Assembly: GCA_033819885.1 (NCBI GenBank)
Contig: JAQYUZ010000032.1
Span: forward strand, 124,001 to 188,000
DNA length: 64,000 nt
Reading direction: 5' to 3'
Origin: Microbotryomycetes sp. JL201
Taxonomy: Eukaryota; Basidiomycota; Microbotryomycetes
The stretch's first letter is position 1; each line of letters starts with the position of its first letter. A program made the position numbers and the translations under genes. The notes beneath the pieces were generated by a model, which was given only the letters and a program-made list of their open reading frames with translations, was not told the origin of the DNA and searched no databases. Shown here piece by piece: positions 12,200 through 22,410 of the stretch.

Positions 12200-13073
12200 T
12201 CAAACACTCGGTCGTGACTGATCAGACACCCCACGCAAGTCACCTGGACCTCCCGTTCTTTGACCCACGTTACTAGCCACCACGAACTCGACTCCGTCCC
12301 TCGAATCTGCACCAGGCTTGGGCTGGTACGACAGATCAAGGTACTCTTGACGGAAATCCTGCTTGTCTCGAATTTTTGTACCTGCCATTTCTTCATACGT
12401 CTGTTGTAGACCTGGCGCGATCTTGTCGTCCGCTTGTAGCGACATCATCAGGTGTGGCGGACCCAGTGGCAAATCAGGGTACTTGTCATAAGCCCAAGTA
12501 TGAATTGTCTGCAAACAGACCTGACGGTCAGCTACATAAAGGGGCTCCACAATGAGGCTTTGGTCTCACCTTGCCGTAAGTCTGGTGCAACTCGGTCATC
12601 GGTCCCTTCTCAGCTAAATCTTCGCCTACTTGAGGGACCAAAGATTTCGTTCCGAGTTGCAAGATCCCACCCTCGACTTCATGCTTGTGCGAGTGCCAAA
12701 ATCGCTTCTCCTCTTTATCCAAGCTTTCAAACACTTGTTCTGGAACTACGTATTCGATACCGATCAAACGAGCGTCAGGACCGGTGCTATCGAAGATGAT
12801 GCATTGACGAAAGCCTTTGAATTTCGACGACTCGGGACCGCAACTACAATAGTGGACGCTAGGAACGAGACGTGTGCGATCCGTGCTGTAGCAATGCAAG
12901 CCAACGAGACATTGGTGGATCCGGTTGACTGGTCCAAAGCTGACAGCGCAGGGAAACAGGTCACGTGACCATATGGAGGTGTGGGAGGTCTTGACTCACG
13001 ACATCAATGCAGAATGCGAGAGCAGCTCTGCCGTACCACCCGAGGCGTTGGAGGATGGCTCTGTGACTTGCAT
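12200..13073 (-). CDS. DUF1264 / oil body-associated protein (OBAP) family
   Basis: Exons 13073-13000, 12939-12570 and 12508-12200 join with introns of 60 and 61 nt to 753 nt (250 residues). The protein reads [95 protein letters not shown] and PHLMMSLQADD. The HYC box, the WHSHKHEV box and LGPPHLMMS are the conserved blocks of the plant oil-body-associated proteins and their fungal relatives. In plants these affect lipid-droplet stability; the fungal role is unknown. No membrane segment or signal peptide is seen. The C-terminal 30 residues after KPGADSRDG are not conserved-looking. A perfect 12-bp palindrome containing CACGTG lies in the first intron at 12959-12970. The gene lies 116 nt downstream of urease on the same strand. 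Confidence 0.85.
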
Positions 13074-13189
13074 GGCAGCATTCGGTAGGAAAGGAAACCT
13101 AGACGCTCGCGCACGTCAGGTGAGCTCGCGTTTCTCGCTCGCTATCATTACAACCTCAGAGATGCTCTGTCCATTAACCTGACAAACAA

Positions 13190-16100
13190 TCAGAATAGCA
13201 TGTAATTTTGAGAAAGCGGCAAAGTCGTCGCAGGCTCAACCGTGCAATGAACACCATCCGCTTCAACCTGCAGTCTTGGTCAGATACCGGCACGTCTGAA
13301 CACGCAATGAGAAAAACTGGAAAACTGACCCTATAGGTTTCAGGATCTACCGTCAAGCGCGGTTTTGTTGAATTGTTCTTCATGTCCTTTTTGCCAATCG
13401 AACGACAACCCTTGACGGCTTCAGCGCGCTTCTTGAGATTGTAGCTGGCAATGGTACCTGTTGTGTGCGTCAATTATTCGGCATGTCTCAAAAACGCAAG
13501 AGACTAGCAGATCTAGCGGACCTGACGAGATTGACAATTGGGAAACAAACACGAACGACGTAAGCGCCGCCGCTTCTGCGTGACTGGCCCACATGGGCCG
13601 ACCAATCACAGGCTGGACCGTAGGGATGCTTGCATTGGCGTCGCCAATCTACAAAGGGAATTTACAATCAGTATGAGGTAGAACCGAAGACGTGCTCGTA
13701 ACTCACGTTGGCCCATGCGATGAAACCTCCTTTGATTACGCTTTCGGGTCGAACACCAAAGTTGCATGGTTGCCACAGAACGAGATCGGCAAGTTTACCG
13801 ACGGCAATGTCGCCGATCACGTGAGCGACACCGTGCGAGATGGCGCTGCGTCGAAATTGAGGTCAGACTCCGAAATCGACGAAAAAGACGGCGACTCTGG
13901 CTCTTACGGATTGATAGTGTACTTGGCAATGTAGCGCTTCCGAGCCAGAAGGATCTCGATGTCAGCAAAGCAAATCTCTCCTTGACTAGACCGAGCTGAC
14001 CTTGACCCGTTCGTTGTCGCTGCCGTCCTTGTCTTCCTTCAAAGGTCCTCGGTACTGCTTCATCTTGGAAGCCGTTCTCCAGGTCCTGGAAACAACTTCA
14101 CCGATACGACCCATGGCCTGAGAGTCTGACGAAATCATGGATATTGCTCCCAAGTCTTGAAGCACGTCTTCGGCGGCAACCGTTTCCGCTCGGATACGAG
14201 ACTCGGCAAATGCAATGTCTTCGGCTACAATCACGAGCGGCTCAGCGGCCGTCTGAATGCAAACCCAGTGCGAGCGAGCGACTTACGGATGGATCTTTGC
14301 AAATGATGGCATACCATGAGCATCTGTCAAAAAGATCAATTAGTCAAAGCACTCGATTCAATGAGTGGCCACGCACGTCAAGGTGTTCATCAAGGGTATT
14401 GGCGCAGTATGGCCTCGTCGGGTTCGTCGAACTTGGCAAAACATTTTCGTGGCCTGCGACGACAATGATGTCTGGGGCGTGTCCGCCGCTGAGCCATTAA
14501 CGAAAAGCGAGTCAAAGTCAGACAAGCCTATGCATCATTGATGGTGGACGCACCCTGCGCCTTCGGTATGGTACGTATGAATTGTTCTACCCTTGAACGC
14601 CTCGATCGAGTCCTCAACGAATCCACTCTCGTTCAGAGTGTCGGTGTGAATATTGATCTGGACATCGTACTCGTCTGCTACTTTCAGTGAAGCATCGATC
14701 GCAGCGGGCGTCGCCCCCCAATCTTCATGAATCTTGAGACCAGCAGCTCCAAACTTGATCTGGTCAACGAGGCCGAGCGGTCCGCTATCGTTGGCTTTGC
14801 CGGTAAAGAGGAAATTGAGCGGGACGTCGTCGGTAGCAGCCATCATCATTTGCATGTAGGTTTGAGAAGGAGTGCAAGTCGTCGCGTTTGATCCGGCCGT
14901 CGGGCCGGTGCCGCCTCCAATCAATGTCGTCTGGTGTGACAAGCGTTAGTTGGACGAGATGATGCTATGCTTGAGATGTCTCACAATGCCTGAGGCAAGA
15001 GCCTGCAGGCAAAGATTGAATTCAGTGAACGCTCGCCGGAGCGCCATGAGTTGCTCCTCACCTCGGTAGCTAGCTGAGGACAAATGTAGTGTACTACGGA
15101 GCGATTGTCATTCGTATGAGAAGGAGACGCCGCCTATTCTAGGAAAGCTCACCGTGGGCATCTACCGCACCGGCAGTAATGATGAGCTTCTCGCCGGCGA
15201 TAACTTCCGTATTGACACCGACGACCATGCCCTCAGTCACGCCTTGCATCGTGTCTGGATTTCCTCCTTTGCCAATGCCGACGATGTATCCCTTCTTGAT
15301 GCCGATATCCGCCTGTTCCAAGCAATACAAGAGTATTGACTCCCAAACTTGCCCCCAGAGTAAGCCGCCAAACACACCTTGTAGATACCCGACCAGTCCA
15401 CTATCAAAGCGTTCGTGATGATGAGATCCAAAGTCTCTTCATCCTTTCGATTTGCCGCCTGGCCCATACTCTCCCTCACGACTTTGCCTCCGCCAAACTT
15501 GAGCTCGTCGCCGTACACAGTCCGGTCGTCCTCGACTTCGATCCACAGCTCGGTATCACCTAGCCTCACTTTGTCGCCCGTGGTAGGTCCGTACATACTC
15601 GCATATGTTTCTCGGCTGAGGACTTCGCCCTTGACGCCGCTCGTTTGAGCGTCCTCTTGCTTCTCGTGCTGGAACCCTTTGTGTATCAAGTTCGACATGA
15701 TTTCGGCTTTGTCTTGATCAGACATTTCGTATGGCGACCTGTTGACGAGATAGTTGCCGCCGGCGACAATTTGTTTGCCTCCGATGGGCACGAGCGAAAC
15801 TGTCTTCGAGTCTCCGGGCTCGAAACGGACGGCGGTTCCAGCAGCAATGTCGAGCCGACGAAATAATGATAGTTCTCGATCAAACTTGAGCGCCTTGTTG
15901 ACTTCTGTGAAGTGATAGTGCGATCCGACCTGCAGCACATTCTTTTGTCAACAACGTCAAACGTCCGAGAGATTGTGCTCTACGCACCTGGATCGGCCTG
16001 TCGCCAGTGTTGGTGACTCTCACTCTAATTCTGTCTCTACCCTTGTTCAACTCGATTGGCGAATCCTGTCTCAAGACGAGAGCACCTGGTCTCTGGTCCG

Positions 16101-16778
16101 GTTGCAGCTCTTCTGCATCTTCCGAAAAAGTGCCCGGCTTTGGCACCGGTAGGAATGAGCCATACAAGGCCAGTTCGAGGTCACCCTGGGCGGAAGCGAT
16201 TGGGTCGTGCCTGCGCGAGATCAAAGCATGAGCAAGGTGGCGGCGGTTCACTCGCTTGGAGACAACTGACACTGTTACGAGGAAGACGCCATCCAGAAAT
16301 GCGCCTTCTACTTGTATCTCGTGGAGCATTGATGGCACGGACTGCGCGGTGCTCGAACGTCAGAGCCTCGTGTCGCTGTTTGTGTCCGCTCAAAGGTGGG
16401 GCCGACGACTCACAGGCAAGACTTGAGCGCGACCCAGGATCTTTTTCCCTGCAGAGAGGACGCACATGGGCGAAAGAGGGTCAGAAGAGGGTATCCCGAC
16501 GGCAGGATGCATCAATTGCGCTACTGGCAGCGCCATCGCGGCCTATCTGTTGCAGCGACGTCGGCTGCGAAGCGTTTCGAGCAACGCGCAAGCTCACCGA
16601 TGGCCATGAGCTCGGCCACCGAGTGCTGACCATCGCGGATGAGCTCTTGTAGAACGGTCGCGAGCAGTGCGGTCGCTTCTGTCATGTTTAATCGGACGCC
16701 GCGCGCTAATCGCTTCTGTGCCAAACTGCCGGCCGCATGCAGCTGCAGCTTGTCCAGCTCGCGCGGAAGTAAGTGCAT
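13190..16778 (-). CDS. URE1: urease, single-chain (gamma-beta-alpha fusion)
   Basis: Starts at ATG 16778 with [20 protein letters not shown], the classic urease N-terminus, and ends SQNYMLF with TGA at 13192-13190. Domains in order: gamma-like ([20 protein letters not shown]), beta-like ([39 protein letters not shown]) and the large alpha domain ([20 protein letters not shown]). Catalytic features visible include the carbamylated-lysine segment [42 protein letters not shown], and the mobile-flap CHHL block. The protein hydrolyses urea to ammonia and CO2 in the cytosol and needs Ni loading by accessory proteins, none of which is in this window. At least ten short introns split it, as in other basidiomycete ureases. 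It is divergent from the dioxygenase gene at 16894 with a 115-nt shared promoter gap. Identity is certain; individual exon edges were not all fixed. Confidence 0.95.
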
Positions 16779-16893
16779 AGCGATTGATCAAAGCCGCCGA
16801 GCCTGTGTATGAGGCTGGCTGCAGAGTAGACGGGCTTGCGGTCGAGTTCGAAAGCCTGAGCGCGCGGCACTTTGGTCTCTGACGATACGCACG

Positions 16894-17925
16894 ATGCCGT
16901 TTCACCTCTCGCAAGAGCAAAAGCTGCAGTTCGACCGAGATGGGTACCTCGTCATCAAGTCCTTCTTGTCCCCTGACACGGTCGAAAGACTACTTGAGCG
17001 TTCACACCAACTGCTGCGCGACTTTACACTTGAAGGACACCCAATGACGACATTCTCGACCGAAGACGATGACAGTGGCAAAGGAAAGGGAAAAGGGACC
17101 GCCCCATCAGATACCTATTTTCTCGAATCCGGCGACAAGGTCCGATACTTTTTCGAAGTCGACTCATTCACCAACGGCCAGCTCAACAGGCCAAAGGAGC
17201 TGGCAGTCAACAAGATTGGTCACTCGCTACACACCGAGGATGACGCATTCAGGCGAGCGACGCTCGAGAACCCAGACATCCAGAACTTGATCAGAGAATT
17301 GGGCATGCACAAGGATCCACGTGTTGTGCAGAGCATGGTGATCTGCAAGCAACCCGGGATCGGAGGAGCGGTGACTGTACATGATGATAGCACGTTTTTG
17401 TACACCTCGCCACTGTCGGCAGCCGGGCTCTGGTTCCCGCTGGAGGATGCCACCGCGACGAACGGCTGTCTCTCGTTCGTTCCCGGCTCGCACAAGACAA
17501 ATCAAATCACGCACAGGCTAGAGCGGATAGACGGAGGCAGGCAAGGCACGGCCATTCGAGAGATCGAGGGCATGGCCGACGCGAAGATCACAGACTGGGC
17601 TGGACCGCACATCAATTGGGTGTCTGAACCCGTCAAAGCGGGAGGTATGCGCAAATGACCCGGGCGTTGTTTCTTCTTGGCTGACTTGCGGGGCTCATAG
17701 ATCTCGTCTTGATCCACGGAAGCGTCATTCATCGATCGGAACGCAATGCATCACCGCGTTCACGATTTGTGTACACGTTTCACATCATCGACGGCGCATG
17801 TGACTGGCCCGAGACAAACTGGTCAGTGGTAATTCGAGAAAGTTTCATGCTCGAGCGTTGACATTTATCTCGAAAGGCTGCAACCTGTCGAGGGAAAACC
17901 GTTTACAAAGCTGTTACACGACTGA
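16894..17925 (+). CDS. phytanoyl-CoA dioxygenase domain protein, PHYHD1 type
   Basis: Exons 16894-17644, 17701-17821 and 17877-17925 (introns 56 and 55 nt) total 921 nt, 306 residues. It begins MPFHLSQEQKLQFDRDGYLV, a typical PhyH opening (FxxDGYLVI). The Fe(II) ligands of the double-stranded beta-helix are visible as H-x-D in GGAVTVHDDSTFLYTSP and the distal His in LVLIHGSVIHRSERNASP. The 2-oxoglutarate-binding Arg is in PRSRFVYTFHIID. GLWFPLEDATATNGCLSFVP and GSHK are also family signatures. Length and motif order fit PHYHD1-like 2-oxoglutarate oxygenases rather than peroxisomal PHYH; the C-terminus (KLLHD) carries no PTS1. The substrate is unknown. The gene shares a short divergent promoter with urease. 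Confidence 0.9.
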
Positions 17926-17991
17926 AAGTGCTGTATTGGGCAAGCTTGTTGCAACGTACTCGAAATTTTCGTTGAGATCGACTAAACAAAC

Positions 17992-18170
17992 GGCACCGAG
18001 CGGCGAGCCTTGTGGCTTTCGCTCCTCCGACCAGCCAGTGGAATGCTTCGCCTTCGTCCGTCCAGAAAGTCAGCAAGTTGACGATGGAGGGCTAGAGAGA
18101 TGCCTTTAACTTTCCGCTCATTGGTTTTCGCCCAAGTGCAACCGCAATCATTAACGTCACAAGTGCATAC
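17992..18170 (+). repeat. left terminal direct repeat
   Basis: Shares an extended match with 21577-21750 in the same orientation, starting ACGGCACCGAG and continuing through GGCTTTCGCTC, CCGACCAGCCAG and GTCAGCAAGTTGA. Small gaps and substitutions are scattered through it. It could be an LTR remnant or a terminal repeat of a non-autonomous derivative. Outer ends are approximate. Confidence 0.65.
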
Positions 18171-18349
18171 GCAATCGAGTGTGTCAAAAAGTCCGCGGCA
18201 ATATTCACTGAAATGGCCGATTGCGAAGCTCTCTCGGCACACAAGCGAAAAGCTCCTGAGGATTTATATTACAAAGTGCTTCGAAGTGACCAGTTTGCTG
18301 CTGTCGACGGTTGGTGCTGCGCGCGCTTCTCGGATTGTGAATGGGCAGG

Positions 18350-19425
18350 GCTAGCCGTGGTCGACGCCCTCGTTGCAGGTGACGTTTACGCTGCTGTCCG
18401 AATTTTCGACGACTTGAAAGACGTAGACATGCGACGCTGCCATCGGCTCGACGATCGCGCATCATAAATCAAAGCTCGCGAAGCCGTACTCGCCTTTCAG
18501 GCTACCATGCAAGTCGTCACCGGCGCACATCAAGGAGCAGTCGTCGTCCAACGAGGCGAGCTTGTGCTCCGCGACGTAAGGCTTGCCTCAGACGAAATTA
18601 TTCTCGGACACCCTGTCGTCCCAGGCTTGCAGCCAATCGTCCGTGGACAAGTCTCCGAGGAAGCGCAACGCTTCACCTTTAATGGCCCAGCGGCAACAGT
18701 CAACACGTTCCGCCACGCGCGCTCAAAGATCCAGGAAGACCTCGTCGAAGGTGGTATCGTCGCGCGCACGTTCCGCCGTCGACCGCCGGCGCCTCCAAAT
18801 GACGAGGAAGCTATAGCCCGTCGCAGGGCGGCCCAACCTCCTCGAGCCGCTCGTCTAGCCGGCGTCTGTGGACGACTTCAAGACGTCTCCGAGTCCGAAA
18901 GCGATGAAGACCTTCCGCAGAGCGTCAACAGGCTCGCACGAGCAAAGCTCACGAAAACGGTGCTTCTCGTCGGACACAATGCGCTTGCAAACGGCGCTCT
19001 GCACACACTGTGCGAGGAAGAAGGTGAGTGGCATTAACCGCACATGACAGCTCTCGTGGACTGACTGTACTCCTACGTAATCAGTAAATCAGCCAGCAGG
19101 TCGTCGCTCGGCATTAGAGGCCGTATTTGAGTTCCTGTGGGAAACATTTTCTTTTGCTCTAGGTCAAGCTTTGACCGCAGTCCTCGTTAAGATCCGACGG
19201 ATCCTTGCCACGCAAGAGTACAATCTCACACTGTACCATCATCGATGGACCAGCCCTGCTCGTCTGAAACCACTTATCAGTGCTGTACTCTGGCTACTGG
19301 GGACTGTAGAGGATTTACAGAAGCTGGACGCCACCGAGCAGCGCATGCCTCGACAGCGGTCAATATGGCACTGGTCTTTAGGTCGAGCCAAAAACTTTGA
19401 ACCGCGCGAGACAGGCCTACCCATC
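18350..19425 (+). repeat. left arm of the long imperfect inverted repeat
   Basis: This arm matches the reverse complement of roughly 19440-20500. It includes a still-open frame of 176 codons at 18507-19037 containing VSESESDEDLPQSVNRLA, mirrored on the opposite strand of the right arm. The inner ends of the two arms are separated by only a few tens of bases near 19430. Confidence 0.7.
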
Positions 19426-19439
19426 CCGGCGCGCTCAAG

Positions 19440-20500
19440 GATGCGACCTGGTTCTAAAGACCAGTACCATGTTGACCACTGTCGAGGCATGCGATGCTCG
19501 ACGACGCTCAGCTTTTGCAAGTCGTCTACTGTGGCCAGTAGCCAGAGTGCGCCACTAATCAATTGTTTAAGACGAGCAGGGCTGGTCCATCGATGCTGGT
19601 ACAGTGCGAGCCGGTAATCTTGCGTGGCGAGGATTCGTCGGATTTCGACCAGGACTGCCGTCAAAGTTTGGCCGAGAGCAAAAGAAAGGTTTCCCTCAAG
19701 AATTTCAATAAGGCCTTCAGTGCTGGGCGACAACCTGCCGGCTTTTCAAACGATTACGTTGGAGAACACTCAGTCCACAGTAGCTGTCATGTGCGGTCAA
19801 AGTTATTGTCCTTCTTCCTCGCACAGAGTGTGCAGAGGGCCGTTTGAAAGCGCCTTGTTTCCGACGAGGAGCACCGTTTTTATGAGCTTGGCTCGTGCGA
19901 AGCGAGTCTGTTGATGTTGTTCGAAATGTGTCCATCGCTGTCGGATTCGGAGACGTGCTCAAGTCGACCACGAACGCCTGCCAGATGAGCGGCTCGAGGA
20001 AGTCGGTCGGCGATGTGACTGGCTATAGCTGCCTCGTCATTTGGAAGCGCCGGTGGTCGAGGGCGGAACGTGCGCGCGACCATTACACCTTCCACGATGT
20101 CTGCCTGGACATCCGGGCGCGCGTGCTGGAAGTGTCGAGTCTTGTCGCTGGGCCGTGAAAAGGAAAGCGTTGCGCGTCCTGGGCGACTTGTCGATGAACG
20201 ATTGCCTGCAAGCCTGCGACGAGAGGGTGTCCGAGAATGATCTCGTCTGAGCCAAGCCTTAAGTCTCCGAACACAAGCTTGCCTCGTTGGACCTTGACTG
20301 CTTTTGGATGGGCGCCGATGGCGGGGTGACGAGTTGCATGGTAGCCTGAAAGGCGCGCATGGCGTCGCGGGCCTTGATTCCTGATGGGCGGCCGTCGAGC
20401 CGATGGCAACGTCGCATGTCTATGTCGCTCAAATCGTTGAAAACTCCTACAGGAGCGTCAACGTCTCCTGCATCGAGGGCGTCGACTGCTTACAGTCCTA
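19440..20500 (-). repeat. right arm of the long imperfect inverted repeat
   Basis: Inverted counterpart of the left arm. Landmarks on the minus strand include DIDMRRCHRLDGRPSG and AFQATMQLVT, matching DVDMRRCHRLDDR and AFQATMQVVT of the left arm. Beyond about 20500 the right side continues with minus-strand coding-like sequence (to about 21400) that has no partner on the left. Confidence 0.7.
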
Positions 20501-21576
20501 AGAGTTGCTGGGAGACCGTTATGCCGACGCATTTTGGAACCTTGTAGTATCGATGACCTATCAAAATCACCGCGGCACAGAACTTGGATATAGGCCGCGT
20601 GTGGATCCGGCCCACCTCGTCCAGGGGGAGTCGGACGTCCGCCTCATGCTGTTCCGGAACGATTCGGGTATGGCCTTTGGGCTCGCTCGGTCGGGGCTCG
20701 AACCCGATGGAGTCGTCCCAGATTTCACGCCTGCCGCCTCCACACTCGTATACAAGGTCTTTCGGGTTGGAATTATCAGTTCGCTGGTCCGGAACAGATA
20801 GACAGTTAAAAACATACTCGTGCCTGCGGCGAGCTTGGTTAGGTCTTGCTCGTGCCGCCAATCCTAGTGCTCTACTAGTATTGGATTGAAATGTCCCGCA
20901 GAGGTACCGGGATATAGACCCGCTCGACAAATTGAAAGAGCATCTTGATGATGCCTTTGAAACTCCTGGAGACTTTCGTCAGAGGCGCTCCTCAGCAGTT
21001 TTCTCAGGGACGATCGAAAGAGCCGGCGTGGCAACTGCCGCGACAAAACATGAATAATCCCTGAAAGAGCTGTTGACAGCAAGCGATGAGAGGCTCCAGC
21101 CAACTTGCCCAGGCTTGCGTGTGCGCGCTGTAGAAAGGAAAGCGTTTTCTAACGGTGGTGGCACCGCCTCAAGCGTTCGTCTTTTCTCCCTCGGACTTTG
21201 AGAAAAGCTCCTATGAGACATTTTGACACTTGCCGAGCAGTCCAATCGTACACAGGGAAAATTCGACAGCACATGAAGTGGTCGAGCGCGTTGCATTGCC
21301 ACGTGTGGCACCACCTCGTGAGGAACGACTGCTTCTTTCGTCGGCTTACGTGCTGAAAGAGCATCCTGTCGCGCGTGAGTGCCGAGGCCATTAGGCACAT
21401 ATGAGTCTGATTCAGCCTGAGTAAGCTCAGGTATGTTCCGCCTTGCTATTTATAGGTGTGCCGTTCTACCTCTTAAGGGACGACCGAGGCGAACGCGTCG
21501 CTGTAGGGTGAGGTGATTTGACCACATGTCCATGATCCCCAGGACTGACCGGGACGCTGTATGGCGACGTCAGGCG

Positions 21577-21750
21577 TACGGCACCGAGCTGCAAGCCTTT
21601 TGGCTTTCGCTCTTCCGACCAGCCAGCGGAATGTATCCTTCGTCCGAAACGTCAGCAAGTTGAACGATGAAGGGCTCGAGAAATGCCCTCAATTTTCCGG
21701 TCATCGGCTTCAGCGTCCAAGTGCCACTGCCAAGTGACAAAAATTGTCAT
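21577..21750 (+). repeat. right terminal direct repeat
   Basis: Direct-orientation copy of the left terminal repeat. Together they bound the element at both ends, the basis for calling it LTR-like. No clear target-site duplication could be picked by eye. Confidence 0.6.
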
Positions 21751-21760
21751 AACAGGCAAA

Positions 21761-22410
21761 AGACAAGCTCAAGACACTGCATTCGACAAGGTTTGTGATG
21801 CAATCTTAGCCTAGTGAGCAATCGAGCCGGGGCTGACGACTTGATTCTTGCATTGAAAGCGGCTGATCAGGCTCTTTCGACTCCACAAGACCTCGAATTC
21901 GGGGTCTCGTGGATCAGGCGTATGGTAATCAAAAGGCATGATGCAACCACTTGCTGCATTTCGCTTGAGCCTGGTCCACTTTACGGCTCAATCAACCAAC
22001 TGCCCAAAGCGGCAGTGTTTAGAGCGTTCGCAATTCTCTGTATCCCGCTGCGCTGCGTGCCGCAAAGTAGGTAACACGAAGGTCAGCACTCATCTATCTC
22101 ATTACTTGGCATTTGCACACTGGTTTCAGGCCCTTGATTGTGGCAATTTTGTTGAAAGGAAAGGGCCGCAAGATCGTCGGACGTCGATCGCATTAGAAAG
22201 GGCAGGTGCCCAGTCTCTTCTCGTGTTGAGCTTGTTCCACGCCGGGTCTTATTCCACCCTTGGATTCGTGTGCAGTCTGTGGGACGTGTGCTGCAGTTCG
22301 CGGTAAAGCACTCGGAGCTCCTGGTGCGCGCACAGGCCCTTCCTGGAGCCAGAGCAGCGGAACCGGTCCAATTTGCCCAGATTCGCGCTGTGGTCTGACC
22401 ATCGAGGACC
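21761..22410. other. intergenic, upstream of the multi-pass membrane protein gene
   Basis: About 650 nt. Several medium-length open frames exist on both strands, but none shows family resemblance or good splice continuity with the gene starting at 22411. I see no RNA gene here. Confidence 0.35.

Larger units (their letters stand above)
17992..21760. mobile_element. decayed LTR-retrotransposon-like element with a foldback interior (fossil)
   Basis: About 3.8 kb flanked by two similar direct repeats (17992 to about 18170, and 21577 to about 21750). It contains two divergent copies of one coding segment in opposite orientation that meet near 19430. The segment resembles a gag-pol fragment: a stretch around IILGHPVVPGLQ looks like the region after a retropepsin active site in Ty3/gypsy-type elements. 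No reverse transcriptase or integrase core was recognised, so the family call is tentative. The copies are clearly diverged, by eye some 15-20 percent at the DNA level in the best part, and carry several disruptions, so the element looks old and inactive. It may be two copies inserted in opposite directions, or a rearranged remnant. Confidence 0.55.

Noticed and set aside
13190-16778. urease as a possible bacterial transfer
   Set aside because: Many short spliceosomal introns and the fused gamma-beta-alpha layout are normal for fungal urease.
20680-20720. tRNA-like T-arm on the minus strand (stem TCGGG/CCCGA with loop TTCGAGC)
   Set aside because: The T-arm is perfect but no matching acceptor stem, D-arm or anticodon arm can be paired upstream, and it lies inside the decayed element.
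17992-21760. CRISPR-like or satellite array in the repeat region
   Set aside because: Repeats are two long direct copies and two long inverted copies, not regularly spaced short units.
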